Of a DNA stretch of 52,694 nt, positions 14,779 through 23,780 are shown in pieces. The notes beneath the pieces were generated by a model, which worked only from the letters and a program-made list of their open reading frames with translations, searched no databases and was not told the DNA's origin. Position 1 is the first letter of the stretch. Every line of letters starts with the position of its first letter. This DNA is from RUG572 sp051884915 (lineage in GTDB: Bacteria; Verrucomicrobiota; Kiritimatiellia; RFP12; UBA1067), in contig JBJEWF010000070.1 in NCBI GenBank assembly GCA_051884915.1, forward strand, positions 1 to 52,694, read 5' to 3'. Both the position numbers and the translations under genes were made by a program.

Positions 14779-17388
14779 TCAGTATTCGATCAACATCGGT
14801 TTCAGCGGCTCGACGGTCACCGTCCGCGCAACGGCCGCGCCCGAGATCAGGTCGACGCCCGGCTTTTCCAGCTGCACGTCAACGGGCTGGCGCAAATGGT
14901 TGCAGAGGGACAGGACGGAACGCCCGTCCGCGCGCCGGTACCCGCGCGTCTCCACGCCATAGACCGGCCGGCCGTCCCGGCGGACGAGCGGGGCGTCCGT
15001 CAGCTGCCAATCCGCCATCCGGTCCGCCAACTGGACGAAGAGGGCTCTTTCGTTCTCCGTCCGGACGGGCAACACGATTCCGCCCGCCGCCTTAAACCGG
15101 TCAAGCCCCGCCTGGATCTCGGCGGGAATCCGCTGGACGTCCGGCAGCAGGATGACGCGCGCCGCGTCCAGCGGGCGCCGCCTCGCCCCCGTCCGCCCAA
15201 GCTCCTCAAGCGCGGAGTCCGTCGCGAATCCCAGTCCGTGCCCCAGGAACGTCGCCGCCCGGTAGCAGCGGTGGAACGCCTCGTGCCCCGACCGGCCCTC
15301 CAGGATCGCGGACGGCGACCAGAAGACGAGAATCTCCGGCGGCAGATTCTGGATCGGCGCCAGGGCGTCCGCCAGACGCGAAAGATCCAGCGCCCCATGC
15401 GCCCAGGCCTCCAGCGATTCGGGCCGTTCGAGAATCAGGCCGTTGAAAACGCTCTGCCCCGAATCGTACGCCCGTTCCCAGCACCACAGCGTCGTGGCCG
15501 ACTGCCCGTGGATGGCGTTCTGCCACAGGACGGCATACGTATGCGCCCCCGGCAGATAGTCTTTCGACCGGTCCGGCTGGATGTGGTTCTCCGAGTTGAA
15601 GACCGGCAGGTCCGCCGTGCTGCGCTGGTAGTCGTATCCCGCTTCCATCAGCGTCCAGTCGTGGCTCCAGCCCCATCCGCGAGTCAGGGACCGGAAGGTG
15701 TCGTAGCTGTCGTTTCCGTTATACTGGCTCAACGCGCCGAACTGCGCCGGATCGACGCTGTAGAACGTCGCGTTCGAATCGTACAGGCACGGGTTGATCA
15801 TGATTTTCGAATGGACCGGCAGTTCCGGCGCCAGCTCGTGGATGATGTCCGCCATCCACTTGTGCCAGGCCGCGAACTGCGCCTGGTTGAAGCGGACGAA
15901 CTCGGCCAGCACCGGCGAACGCGCGTTCTTCCTGAAACCCGCCGGCATCGCCACTTCGGAGAAGGCGGCGTAGGACGTCCCCAGCTTGCGGTTCAGCGCC
16001 TGCACCGTCCCGTAGCGCGCGGCCAGCCACTGCGGCCAGCGCGCCCGCAAGACCGGGCAGCCGGCGTAGACGTGCGTTTCCGGCTCGTTGCTCAGGCAGA
16101 CGGAATGCAGCGCCGGATTGCCCCGGATCAGCGGGATCGCCGCCCGCAGCGCCTTCTCGACGACGGCGCGGGCCTCGGGCGCGTAGACGCAATACGTGAG
16201 GAATCCGCCGCCGCACGTCTTGAGATGCGGCCATTTCCGCTCCGCCCAGGCGGGGAAATAGTGCGGGCTGAGCAGCAGCGTGATCGCCACGTTTTCCTTC
16301 GCGCCCCGCGCCGCCGCCTCGAAGAACGGCCGGAACGCATTCGTGTCGACCGTGTGCTCGTCCGGCAGAATGCTGCGCGGACCGATTTCCATTTGCAGGA
16401 TGTGGTTGCCGATGGGCGGCAGCTGGTGAAGATTGCGCCGGACCGTCCCGAAGTGGCCAAATCCCGTCAGCATCACCGGCCCGCGATCCACGCGCCCGTC
16501 CGGCCACTGGCGGTCGGCGATCATCTGCGCGTGCGAGATGTCGATCCGGCTCGTCTTGTAGTGCGGAACGGGGAAATCCGCGGTCCGGCCCGACAGGATC
16601 TCCCGCGCGCGCGACGCCCCGCGTTCGCCGATCCAGGCCAGTTCCCGCGCTTCGCGCACGGCCCGGTTCGTGAAGCCGCGCGCCACGTCCTCAAGGATCC
16701 ACGGGAAGAAGCAGTCCATCACGGACAGCGTGGCGCGGCTCTTCGCGCCCACGCCCCGGGCTTCAAGCTGCGGCACAAGCGCCTGCAGCTCGTCCCGGGC
16801 CTGTCCGGCGCGCCGCACCAGCGAAGCGAAGGGCACGTCCTTGAACGGGAGGACCGCCGCTTCCGCCACGGCCGTTTCCGAAAAGACGACGTTGCGGATC
16901 CGGAGAACGCCGACCGCGCCTCCCGGCCGGTCCTGCGTCAGGTTCTCGGCCAGCACGCTGAATCCCGTCAACGGGAGATGGACCACGTGGTCGGCCGCGC
17001 CGCCCCAGCCGCCGCTCCAACTGGCGTCGATCGAGGTCTGGAGGACGTCCCACCCGTTCGGCGCGCCGGGGAAACGCCGCTGGAACGTCTGGCCCGTCGC
17101 ATCGGTCACGCGAAGCGTCAGTTCGACGGAATCGCCGAAGTCGGCCTCAAGGGACAGCGCGCGGGCGTGCGGTTTCTCGGGCAGGCCGAATTGCGCGCTC
17201 ACGTAGTGTCCGCCCCGGGAGAAGTCGTAATGGAGTTCGAGAACGCCCTGCGCGCACGCCACGGCGCCCGTGGCGCCGGGGAATTCCCCGCCAGGCCAGA
17301 ACGCGGGCCGGTGCGTCGACAGGAAATCCCCTGCCCACAGGCCTCCCGCAACTCCCATCCAGATTCCGCACAGAATCGTCTTTTTCAC
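14779..17388 (-). CDS. Secreted GH42-like glycoside hydrolase (beta-galactosidase type)
   Basis: About 870 residues with a signal peptide (KKTILCGIWMGVAGGLWA). An N-terminal beta-sandwich-like region (about 20-175) is followed by a (beta/alpha)8 clan GH-A catalytic domain. The probable acid/base is Glu437 in LSNEPE and the nucleophile is near Glu602 in VFNSENH. A C-terminal Rossmann-like trimerisation-type domain (ILVFWSPSAILEGR ... ARVILLPDVQRIPAEI) and a beta-domain follow, as in GH42 enzymes. The substrate is probably a beta-galactoside or related glycan (inference); GH164-like or other GH-A relatives remain possible. AGGAGG touches the ATG at 17394 with no spacing but is 6 nt before a GTG at 17388, so GTG is preferred. 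It lies 9 nt after ligA in the gyrA-ligA string. Confidence 0.8.
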   Translation of the reverse strand: MKKTILCGIWMGVAGGLWAGDFLSTHRPAFWPGGEFPGATGAVACAQGVLELHYDFSRGGHYVSAQFGLPEKPHARALSLEADFGDSVELTLRVTDATGQTFQRRFPGAPNGWDVLQTSIDASWSGGWGGAADHVVHLPLTGFSVLAENLTQDRPGGAVGVLRIRNVVFSETAVAEAAVLPFKDVPFASLVRRAGQARDELQALVPQLEARGVGAKSRATLSVMDCFFPWILEDVARGFTNRAVREARELAWIGERGASRAREILSGRTADFPVPHYKTSRIDISHAQMIADRQWPDGRVDRGPVMLTGFGHFGTVRRNLHQLPPIGNHILQMEIGPRSILPDEHTVDTNAFRPFFEAAARGAKENVAITLLLSPHYFPAWAERKWPHLKTCGGGFLTYCVYAPEARAVVEKALRAAIPLIRGNPALHSVCLSNEPETHVYAGCPVLRARWPQWLAARYGTVQALNRKLGTSYAAFSEVAMPAGFRKNARSPVLAEFVRFNQAQFAAWHKWMADIIHELAPELPVHSKIMINPCLYDSNATFYSVDPAQFGALSQYNGNDSYDTFRSLTRGWGWSHDWTLMEAGYDYQRSTADLPVFNSENHIQPDRSKDYLPGAHTYAVLWQNAIHGQSATTLWCWERAYDSGQSVFNGLILERPESLEAWAHGALDLSRLADALAPIQNLPPEILVFWSPSAILEGRSGHEAFHRCYRAATFLGHGLGFATDSALEELGRTGARRRPLDAARVILLPDVQRIPAEIQAGLDRFKAAGGIVLPVRTENERALFVQLADRMADWQLTDAPLVRRDGRPVYGVETRGYRRADGRSVLSLCNHLRQPVDVQLEKPGVDLISGAAVARTVTVEPLKPMLIEY

Positions 17389-17394
17389 CGTCAT

Positions 17395-17400
17395 CCTCCT
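17395..17400 (-). promoter_or_regulatory. Shine-Dalgarno that decides the hydrolase start
   Basis: AGGAGG directly abuts ATG 17394 and stands 6 nt before GTG 17388. Normal spacing favours the GTG, giving the compact signal peptide start. Confidence 0.55.
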
Positions 17401-17403
17401 GCC

Positions 17404-19398
17404 TCATTCGGCGTAGCGGGCCCGGAACTCGTCCTCCGAGAGAATCGGAATCCCCAGCGCCTGCGCCTTCCTGTTCTTGCCCGAACTCGACGTCACGTCG
17501 TTGTTGATAAGAAAACTCGTCTTCGACGACACGCTGCCCGCGACCTTTCCGCCCTGCGATTCGATATAGGCCTTCAGCTCGTCGCGATTGGCGTAGTGGC
17601 GGACGTCGCCCGTCACGACGAACGTCAAGCCCGCGCAGCGGCCGCCGCCGGCCGCGGCCGGCCGGACCTCGTTCAGCGTCACCTGCGCCAGCAGATCCTC
17701 CACCAGGGCCAGGTGGGCGGGATCGCCGCACCACGCGACGAACGCGGCCGACTTCCCCGGCCCGATCCCGTCGATCGAGGCGAACACGTCGGGATCCGGC
17801 GCCGAGCGGTCCTGCGGATGCGCGGCGGCCGCCGCTTTCGCGAAGAGCTCCCGCACGGGATAGGCGCCGAGCAGCAGCCGGGCCACTTCGGGGCCGCACA
17901 GCGGAATGGACAGCGCCACCAGGAAGTCGACCGCGTCCCGCGTGCGCGCCGCCTCGATGGCCGCCACCAGTTTGTCCGCGCTCTTGACGCCAAAGCCCTC
18001 CATCGCGGCGATCTCGCCATGGCGCGCGCCGAGACGGTAGATGTCGCCCATCGTCTTGAGCCATCCCCGGTTGATGAACTTGGCCAGCGTTTCGCCGGCG
18101 AGGCCGTCGATGTCCATGCCGGCGCGCGACACGAAGCGCATGAACTTGCGCAGCTCGCGCGCGGCGCAGCCGGCATTCGTGCAGCGCAGCGTCTTCGTTC
18201 CGGACCCGGACTGGCAGACTTCCGTGGGCGCCCCGCAGACGGGGCACGTCCGGGGAATCTCGAACCGCCCGACGGTCTTCGTCACCCGGACGACCTTCGG
18301 AATGATCTTGTTCGCCTTGATGACGGAGAGTTCCGTCCCCTTGCCGCCGATCCCCAGGCGCTCGCATTCGGAAATGTTGCAGAGCGAGGCGCGCTTGACG
18401 ACCGTCCCCTCCAGCGCGACGGGGGCGAAAACGGCGACCGGCGAAATCGACGCGACGGCGCACGACCATTCGATGCGGTCCAGAACGGTCGTCGCCGCCT
18501 CGTCCCGCCACTTGAACGCGAAGCCCGCGCGCGTGGCGTGGTGGCCGGTCACCGAGCCCGTCTTCGCGTACCCGGTGTCGTCGTAGCACACGACGAGTCC
18601 GTCCACGGGAAACGGATTGACGTTCCCCGTCACCTTCTCCGTCCACCGGTCGATGAGGGCCTGGAGCGAGGATTCCGTGGGATTGTCCAGCCGTTCGCGT
18701 TCAACGGCATTCAGCCCCACCCGGACCAGTTCGTCCATCCGCTCGCCCCAGGAGACGATCTGCCGGTCCGTATGCACGAGCGTAAACGGAATCCACTGGA
18801 GATTGCGCTGCTTGAGCACCTCCACGTCCTTCAGCGTCAGCGATCCCGACGCCAGATTGCGCGGGTTGGCGTAGTCCTCCTGGGATGACGCCAGAAACGC
18901 CTTGAAGTCGGCGTACGAAATGACCGCCTCGCCGCGCACGACAAGATGCCCCTTGTCCTTCACCGTCCTGGGGATGCCGCGGATGCCGGCCGCCAGATGC
19001 GTGATGTTCGTTCCGACATGGCCGTCGCCGCGCGTGACGACCTTCGCCAGCCGGCCGCCGTCATAGGTGACGACGAGCGTCAGCCCGTCCAGTTTCCAGG
19101 AGATCCAGACGGGCCGCCCCTCCGCCCACTTCGCCACGTCGGCGACCTTCTTCGTCTTCGCCAGCGAGAGCGCCGAATACTCGTGTTCCTCCTTCTGGCC
19201 GGCAACGTCATCCGCCGAGACGTTGTTCGTCGGCGAATCCGGCAGAACGACGCCGGTTTCCGCCTCCAGCGCCTTGAGCCTGTCGAACAGCGCGTCCCAT
19301 TCGTAATCGGTCATCAACTCGCCGCGGCCGCCGTAGTAGGCCGCGGCGGCCTCGTTCAACTGCGCCACCCAGGCGCGCATCTGAGAGAGAGAATCCAT
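17404..19398 (-). CDS. ligA: NAD-dependent DNA ligase (divergent type)
   Basis: 664 residues; seals nicks during replication and repair using NAD. Domain order is normal: Ia (YYGGRGELMTDYEWDALFDRL), adenylation domain with the catalytic Lys in SWKLDGLT (about 103), TRGDGHVGTNIT, the OB-fold, a four-Cys zinc finger (CPVCG ... LRCTNAGC), HhH repeats (FASIDGIGPGKSAAF) and a C-terminal BRCT (LTFVVTGDVRHYANRDELKAYIE). The residue two before the catalytic Lys is Ser, where most LigA proteins have Glu contacting adenine. With VVKRASLCNISECERLGIGG this resembles a divergent LigA subgroup that I recall from clostridia. It could be the only ligase or a second copy. It starts 45 nt after the VIT/vWA gene. 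Confidence 0.92.
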   Translation of the reverse strand: MDSLSQMRAWVAQLNEAAAAYYGGRGELMTDYEWDALFDRLKALEAETGVVLPDSPTNNVSADDVAGQKEEHEYSALSLAKTKKVADVAKWAEGRPVWISWKLDGLTLVVTYDGGRLAKVVTRGDGHVGTNITHLAAGIRGIPRTVKDKGHLVVRGEAVISYADFKAFLASSQEDYANPRNLASGSLTLKDVEVLKQRNLQWIPFTLVHTDRQIVSWGERMDELVRVGLNAVERERLDNPTESSLQALIDRWTEKVTGNVNPFPVDGLVVCYDDTGYAKTGSVTGHHATRAGFAFKWRDEAATTVLDRIEWSCAVASISPVAVFAPVALEGTVVKRASLCNISECERLGIGGKGTELSVIKANKIIPKVVRVTKTVGRFEIPRTCPVCGAPTEVCQSGSGTKTLRCTNAGCAARELRKFMRFVSRAGMDIDGLAGETLAKFINRGWLKTMGDIYRLGARHGEIAAMEGFGVKSADKLVAAIEAARTRDAVDFLVALSIPLCGPEVARLLLGAYPVRELFAKAAAAAHPQDRSAPDPDVFASIDGIGPGKSAAFVAWCGDPAHLALVEDLLAQVTLNEVRPAAAGGGRCAGLTFVVTGDVRHYANRDELKAYIESQGGKVAGSVSSKTSFLINNDVTSSSGKNRKAQALGIPILSEDEFRARYAE

Positions 19399-19443
19399 GT
19401 CGGGAGAGTTGGGGGAGTTGGGGATGTTTCTTTTTTTGGGGGA

Positions 19444-22368
19444 TCAGGGATCGATCCTGACTTCGCCGACGGGCAATTTGTCCTTCACCTTTTCGAGCCG
19501 CATGGACAGGGTCCGCCGCTTCTCGTCGGCGCGGCCCCAGTTCGTGTAGACCGTCGCCGTCACGGTCGCGGGACCCAGCAGCGTTTGCTGGCGCGAGCCG
19601 AAATAGTTGACCAGAATCCTGTACGTGCCGGCAGGCGCCTTCTTCTTGAGATACTCCTCGGGGCCGTAGCCCGTCACCACGTCGTGCGTCATGAAACCGC
19701 CTGTCGACGTCCGGGGATGCCGATAGTAGGCCTCCTCGCCGTCCGGTTCGAGCACGTGGAGATCGATGTCCGTGTTGTCCACGTCCCATTCCATGGCGAT
19801 GCGCACGTCGAGGTCCAGCAGGTTGCGGTAGACCGCCTCGAATTCGGGCGCGGCGGGTGCCTTGCCCTCCCATTTCTGCCGTTCGCTCCAGGCCAGCAGG
19901 CCATTGAGCTCTTCAATCGCGATCAGCGAGGTCCAGATGCCGTTGTCCTTCTTCCACGCCGTGAACGCGGCCTGATGGTAGCAGCGCAAGGCAGCTTCGA
20001 TGTCGGCGGCGTCCTTCCGCAACCGCCCGCGCTCCTCGTAGACGATGGCGAGATCCCGCGGTCCCTGCGGATCCTCCGCGCGCATCTTCAGGATCTTCCG
20101 CAGGATTCGCAGGGCCAGATCGTACTCGCCCGCCTCGCGCAGGCGCCAGGCGAACGTCCGCAGCAGGCCGGCGTCCGCCAGCCGCAGTTCCGCCAGATTG
20201 GACAGGATCCGCACGGCCAGATCCCTTTCGCCCCGGCCGAAGAAGTAGCCCGCGCAGTCGAGGAAGAACGCCGGCGAGGCGGCATGTTTCCTGCGCTGGA
20301 CCATGTACTCCCCGTAAAGGGTCGCGCCCGTGGCACCCAAGGCCTTCCCGGCGTCCTTGATCGCCAGCAGGTAGGGCGTGTCCGGATCCCAGGCCGTCAC
20401 CGAAATGGAGGCCCCGGCCGAACGCGGCGGCGCATTCCCCACGCCGGCAGACGCCGCGCCGTCCACCGGCACCGCGTCAGCCGCCACACACATGAGAGCC
20501 GGCGGGCGCGCGCCGTCTGCGGACGATCCGCCGAACAATGCGCCGAACAATCCGCTCTTCGGCGATTTCGGCTGTTTCGGAATCGGATTGTTCCACCAGT
20601 CCACGCGGGCCAGCCATTCCGATTTCAGCCGGGAGAAATAGGACGCGACGCGGCGCTCCTCCGCCGCCCGGCGCTGCGCCGCGCTTGGCCGCCGAGACGT
20701 CCACTCCCTGTGCAGCTCCGCCAGGGACTCGGGGGGTTCGACATCGTACGCGAGCCACTGGTCCAGGGTCTCGAAGACGATCAGGGACGTCGCAGGGCTG
20801 GCCAGCCCGTACCGGCGGCCGATTGCCAGCAGTTCCTCGGCATGCTCCTCCGCCCGGGCGGACAGTTCATTCACGCGCCCGGCGGCCCAGGCCGTCGCCA
20901 GCGTCCTGCCTTCGCGCGCGTCGGCCTTGCGGATCCTGACCGGAGCCGACCGGCGGCCCAGGCCGTACGCGAGGACGATTTCGGCTTCCTCCGCCTCCAG
21001 GCGGCCGAGAACCGTCACGCGGCCGCGGGCGACCTGACCGATTCCCTGGAGGTTGGCCGTGCCCGCGCCCGAGACGCCTTCCAGCGTCGGCGGCGGCGCG
21101 GCGATTTCGGCCAGCGCCTGTTCGGGCGAACGGACCGACAGGTCGATGACCCGCCCGCCGCAGATCCGCCGCAGAAGTTCGCCGTCCTTCACCGCGCCCG
21201 AGACGATCCCGATGGGCTTGTTCGCCCCGAAATCGGGTTCGTCTTCCGACAGGACGTCCATGCCGTCCGTAAACAGAAGCGTCCGGTTCTCGCAGGCCTC
21301 GTTCCGGTGCATCGCCGCCAGCGCCGCCAAATCGGTGCCGCCATCGTAGGCCAGGCTTTCCAGGACGGCGACCAGTTCCCCGCGCGTCGCGCAGATCCGC
21401 GGCTTCTCCGCCCGGTTGCGGAATTCGATCAGCTCGTAGCAGGCCGATTCCGGCAGCTTGCCGACGAGCGCCAGGGCCGCCTTGATGTCGGCCTCCGAAC
21501 GGCTTCCCGAGGCGTCCCACAGGATCCGCCAGGCCGTCGGCAGCGATGTCCTGGCCGTCTGCAGATCGGGCGTCTTCTCGCTCACGGCGAACCAGTATTC
21601 GTTCTGCCGCCGCTCGACCGCGACGAGCGTCTCCGCGCGGGCCGGAAGCGCGACCACGACGTCTTCGTCCGGAACGACGTTCCTGTCCGAAGACACCGTC
21701 CGCCAGACGGCCTCCGCCCGCGCGAAACGGCGGTCGCCCAGGCCGCCGAGGACCGGATCCGGCACGCCACCGCCAATCGGCACGACAATCGAAACGTTCC
21801 GCTCGCCCATCGGCACCCGCGGCATGGCAAGCACCAGGGCGGCATCTCCCGTCGCGCCGAAAGCGAGGGGCGTCACGTACTCGATGCGAATTCGGCGCGA
21901 CCCGTTCGCGGGAATCGGATAGATGCGCGTCCGATACGCGTTTCCCCCGACGTGTTCCACAAGCCCCGGGTCGGCGCCCCGCGCCACTTCCGCCTCGAAG
22001 GCGACACGGGCTTTCTCCTTCGGGACGACGACGCCGTCGACCATCTCCCCGTTCACGTCCAGAGCGTATCCGCAGACGCTTGCGCCGGCCGGCAACGGGA
22101 AATCCAGCGCGCCTTCGAGCGCGCGGCGATTCGGATTGCCGACGACGAGAACCGTCTGGACCGTCGCGAACACGCCGCTCACCCGCGCCGCGACGGAATA
22201 CTCCCGGAGGATGAGGGGCTGCTCGTCCGGCCGCAGATCGACGGGACGGATCGGCGCGGGCCGGACCGGGACAACCGGCGGCGGCTCCGTCCGAGGCGCG
22301 GGAACGGCCGACCGGGCGATGCAGACGGACGCCACGCCCGCCAGAATCATCAGCATGCTGTTTTTCAT
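19444..22368 (-). CDS. Secreted VIT + von Willebrand A + repeat + DUF2135 protein
   Basis: 974 residues with a signal peptide (MKNSMLMILAGVASVCIARSA). A VIT domain spans about residues 50-200 (REYSVAARVSGVFATVQTVLVVGNP ... LDFPLPAGASVCGYALDVNGEMVDGVVVPKEKAR). A vWA domain follows at about 280-420, with a MIDAS DxSxS (WDASGSRS) and later LLFTDG. A linker region follows, then TPR-like helices (about 680-830). The C-terminal block DIDLHVLEPDGEEAYYRHPRT with VVTGYGPEEY and PAGTYRILVNYFG is DUF2135 (YfaP-like). Such proteins are envelope or secreted metal-dependent adhesion or scaffold proteins; the ligand is unknown. RBS GGAGGT precedes the ATG. It lies between the ABC ATPase and ligA. Confidence 0.85.
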   Translation of the reverse strand: MKNSMLMILAGVASVCIARSAVPAPRTEPPPVVPVRPAPIRPVDLRPDEQPLILREYSVAARVSGVFATVQTVLVVGNPNRRALEGALDFPLPAGASVCGYALDVNGEMVDGVVVPKEKARVAFEAEVARGADPGLVEHVGGNAYRTRIYPIPANGSRRIRIEYVTPLAFGATGDAALVLAMPRVPMGERNVSIVVPIGGGVPDPVLGGLGDRRFARAEAVWRTVSSDRNVVPDEDVVVALPARAETLVAVERRQNEYWFAVSEKTPDLQTARTSLPTAWRILWDASGSRSEADIKAALALVGKLPESACYELIEFRNRAEKPRICATRGELVAVLESLAYDGGTDLAALAAMHRNEACENRTLLFTDGMDVLSEDEPDFGANKPIGIVSGAVKDGELLRRICGGRVIDLSVRSPEQALAEIAAPPPTLEGVSGAGTANLQGIGQVARGRVTVLGRLEAEEAEIVLAYGLGRRSAPVRIRKADAREGRTLATAWAAGRVNELSARAEEHAEELLAIGRRYGLASPATSLIVFETLDQWLAYDVEPPESLAELHREWTSRRPSAAQRRAAEERRVASYFSRLKSEWLARVDWWNNPIPKQPKSPKSGLFGALFGGSSADGARPPALMCVAADAVPVDGAASAGVGNAPPRSAGASISVTAWDPDTPYLLAIKDAGKALGATGATLYGEYMVQRRKHAASPAFFLDCAGYFFGRGERDLAVRILSNLAELRLADAGLLRTFAWRLREAGEYDLALRILRKILKMRAEDPQGPRDLAIVYEERGRLRKDAADIEAALRCYHQAAFTAWKKDNGIWTSLIAIEELNGLLAWSERQKWEGKAPAAPEFEAVYRNLLDLDVRIAMEWDVDNTDIDLHVLEPDGEEAYYRHPRTSTGGFMTHDVVTGYGPEEYLKKKAPAGTYRILVNYFGSRQQTLLGPATVTATVYTNWGRADEKRRTLSMRLEKVKDKLPVGEVRIDP

Positions 22369-22453
22369 CCGACCTCCTTCGGTTTCACCAAATTTCGCCC
22401 GGCGCCCTCACCGTCCGGAAAACGGCCTTGCCCGTCCGCACATTCCATCCGCC

Positions 22454-23776
22454 CTAGGTCAACGACAGCACGGAATCGAAACCGGACGGCACGTCCTCCG
22501 GACGGTGCGCCACGCAAATGGCCGCGCACGACGGATGCGCCTTCAGCCACGCCGAGACGCGCCGCTTCAGCTGGCGGGCCGCCCGCTCGTCCAGATTGAG
22601 ACAGGGTTCGTCGAGCAGCAGGAGGTCGGGCCGCTTCGCAAGCGCGGCCTCCAGCAGCTCCCCGGCCGACGCGCCCGTGTAGGCCTGGAGTTCGGGCGAC
22701 ACCATGCCGATCCGCCGCCGAACGGCGGCAAGTTCCGCGCCCGGCGCGCCGCGCTTCATGCCGAAGACCGTCACGGCATTCGCGTAGGCCAGCGGGTTGT
22801 CGCCCGTGATCAGCGACAGCAGCGTGGTCTTGCCGCTTCCGTTCGCGCCCCGCAGAACCCAGCGCTCGCCCGCGCGGACGGTCCAGGTGAGATGCGCGAA
22901 CAGCGTCCGCCCGTCGTAGGCAACGCCGACGTCTTCGAGTTCGACGACCGGCCGCGTCCGCCGGGCCGGCCGCTGGCGGATCTGGACGGGGCGCGCGGAC
23001 CGCGGCGGGGTTTCGGCCGCGCGCGGCGCGGGCTCCTCCCCGCGGTTCGCGCGGACACTCCGGATGCGGCCGCGCGCAATCGCCATCACGTGCGTCACGC
23101 AGGACGGGATCTCGTCCGCATGGCGCACGTTGACCAGCAGGGACAGCCCGCGGTTCGCCAGCGCGTCGCAGATCCGCTTGACCTGTTCCCGCCGCCTGGC
23201 GTCCAGCCCCGCGCACGGGTCGTCGAGGATGAGCAGACGCGGATCCGCCAGCAGGGCCCGCGCCAGCAGGACCCGGCGATGCTCGCCGTTGGAAAGCGCC
23301 AGGACCTGCCGGTCCGCCAATGCGGACAGGTCGAGCAGCCGGACGCACGTCCCGAACCACGCCCGGTAGCTGCGGCGCTCCGCCCGAAGGGGCCGTCCGA
23401 TCTCAAAGGGATTGACCTCGTAGACGCGATTGAAGGACAAATAGTCCCGAACCAGCTCGCCGGGTCCCGCCTCGTCGACCTCGGAATGGTAGCGCGACTG
23501 GAGATAGCCGCGTTTCCGCGCGTTGGCGCACTGCTGGGCGAAGGAGACGATCTGCACGCGCCCCTCGATCGACGCGTCCCTTTCCACCGCCACGCCCGGC
23601 GCCAGGGGACGCGCGAAGGCGATGCCCGCGCAAAGCGCCGCTTTCGTTTCGCCGTCGGACCCCTCAAGCGCCCATTGCTGCCCCGCCTCGAAACGCCAGA
23701 CGTTGCGCGCGAACAGCCCCGTCCGTCCGCCCGTCAGACGGACAAGCGCCCTGGGCTGTTCGATGGCACCGGTCAT
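22454..23776 (-). CDS. Two-domain ABC ATPase (ModF-like) with the second signature motif missing
   Basis: 440 residues, two fused nucleotide-binding domains and no membrane segments, similar to ModF-type proteins. NBD1: degenerate Walker A GSDGETKA (39-46), intact signature LSNGE (161-165), Walker B LLILDDP (181-187). NBD2: canonical Walker A GANGSGKTT (310-318), Walker B LLLLDEP (385-391) and a switch His in VAHRPED. Only about 20 residues lie between the SPELQ Q-loop region (360-364) and Walker B, where about 75 are normal, so the helical subdomain and LSGGQ are gone. In a head-to-tail arrangement this leaves one complete site (NBD2 Walker A with the NBD1 signature) and one dead site. It starts 4 nt after gyrA. 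Transport partner and role are unknown. Confidence 0.85.
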   Translation of the reverse strand: MTGAIEQPRALVRLTGGRTGLFARNVWRFEAGQQWALEGSDGETKAALCAGIAFARPLAPGVAVERDASIEGRVQIVSFAQQCANARKRGYLQSRYHSEVDEAGPGELVRDYLSFNRVYEVNPFEIGRPLRAERRSYRAWFGTCVRLLDLSALADRQVLALSNGEHRRVLLARALLADPRLLILDDPCAGLDARRREQVKRICDALANRGLSLLVNVRHADEIPSCVTHVMAIARGRIRSVRANRGEEPAPRAAETPPRSARPVQIRQRPARRTRPVVELEDVGVAYDGRTLFAHLTWTVRAGERWVLRGANGSGKTTLLSLITGDNPLAYANAVTVFGMKRGAPGAELAAVRRRIGMVSPELQAYTGASAGELLEAALAKRPDLLLLDEPCLNLDERAARQLKRRVSAWLKAHPSCAAICVAHRPEDVPSGFDSVLSLT

Positions 23777-23780
23777 GACG

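Noticed and set aside
14506..18888. Very long plus-strand open frame (1460 codons) across the hydrolase and ligA
   Set aside because: Antisense shadow of two clear minus-strand genes; its Arg/Ala/Pro-rich sequence shows no domain, and GC-rich DNA often leaves such frames open. The same holds for 2537-5257, 29930-33097 and 46585-50178.
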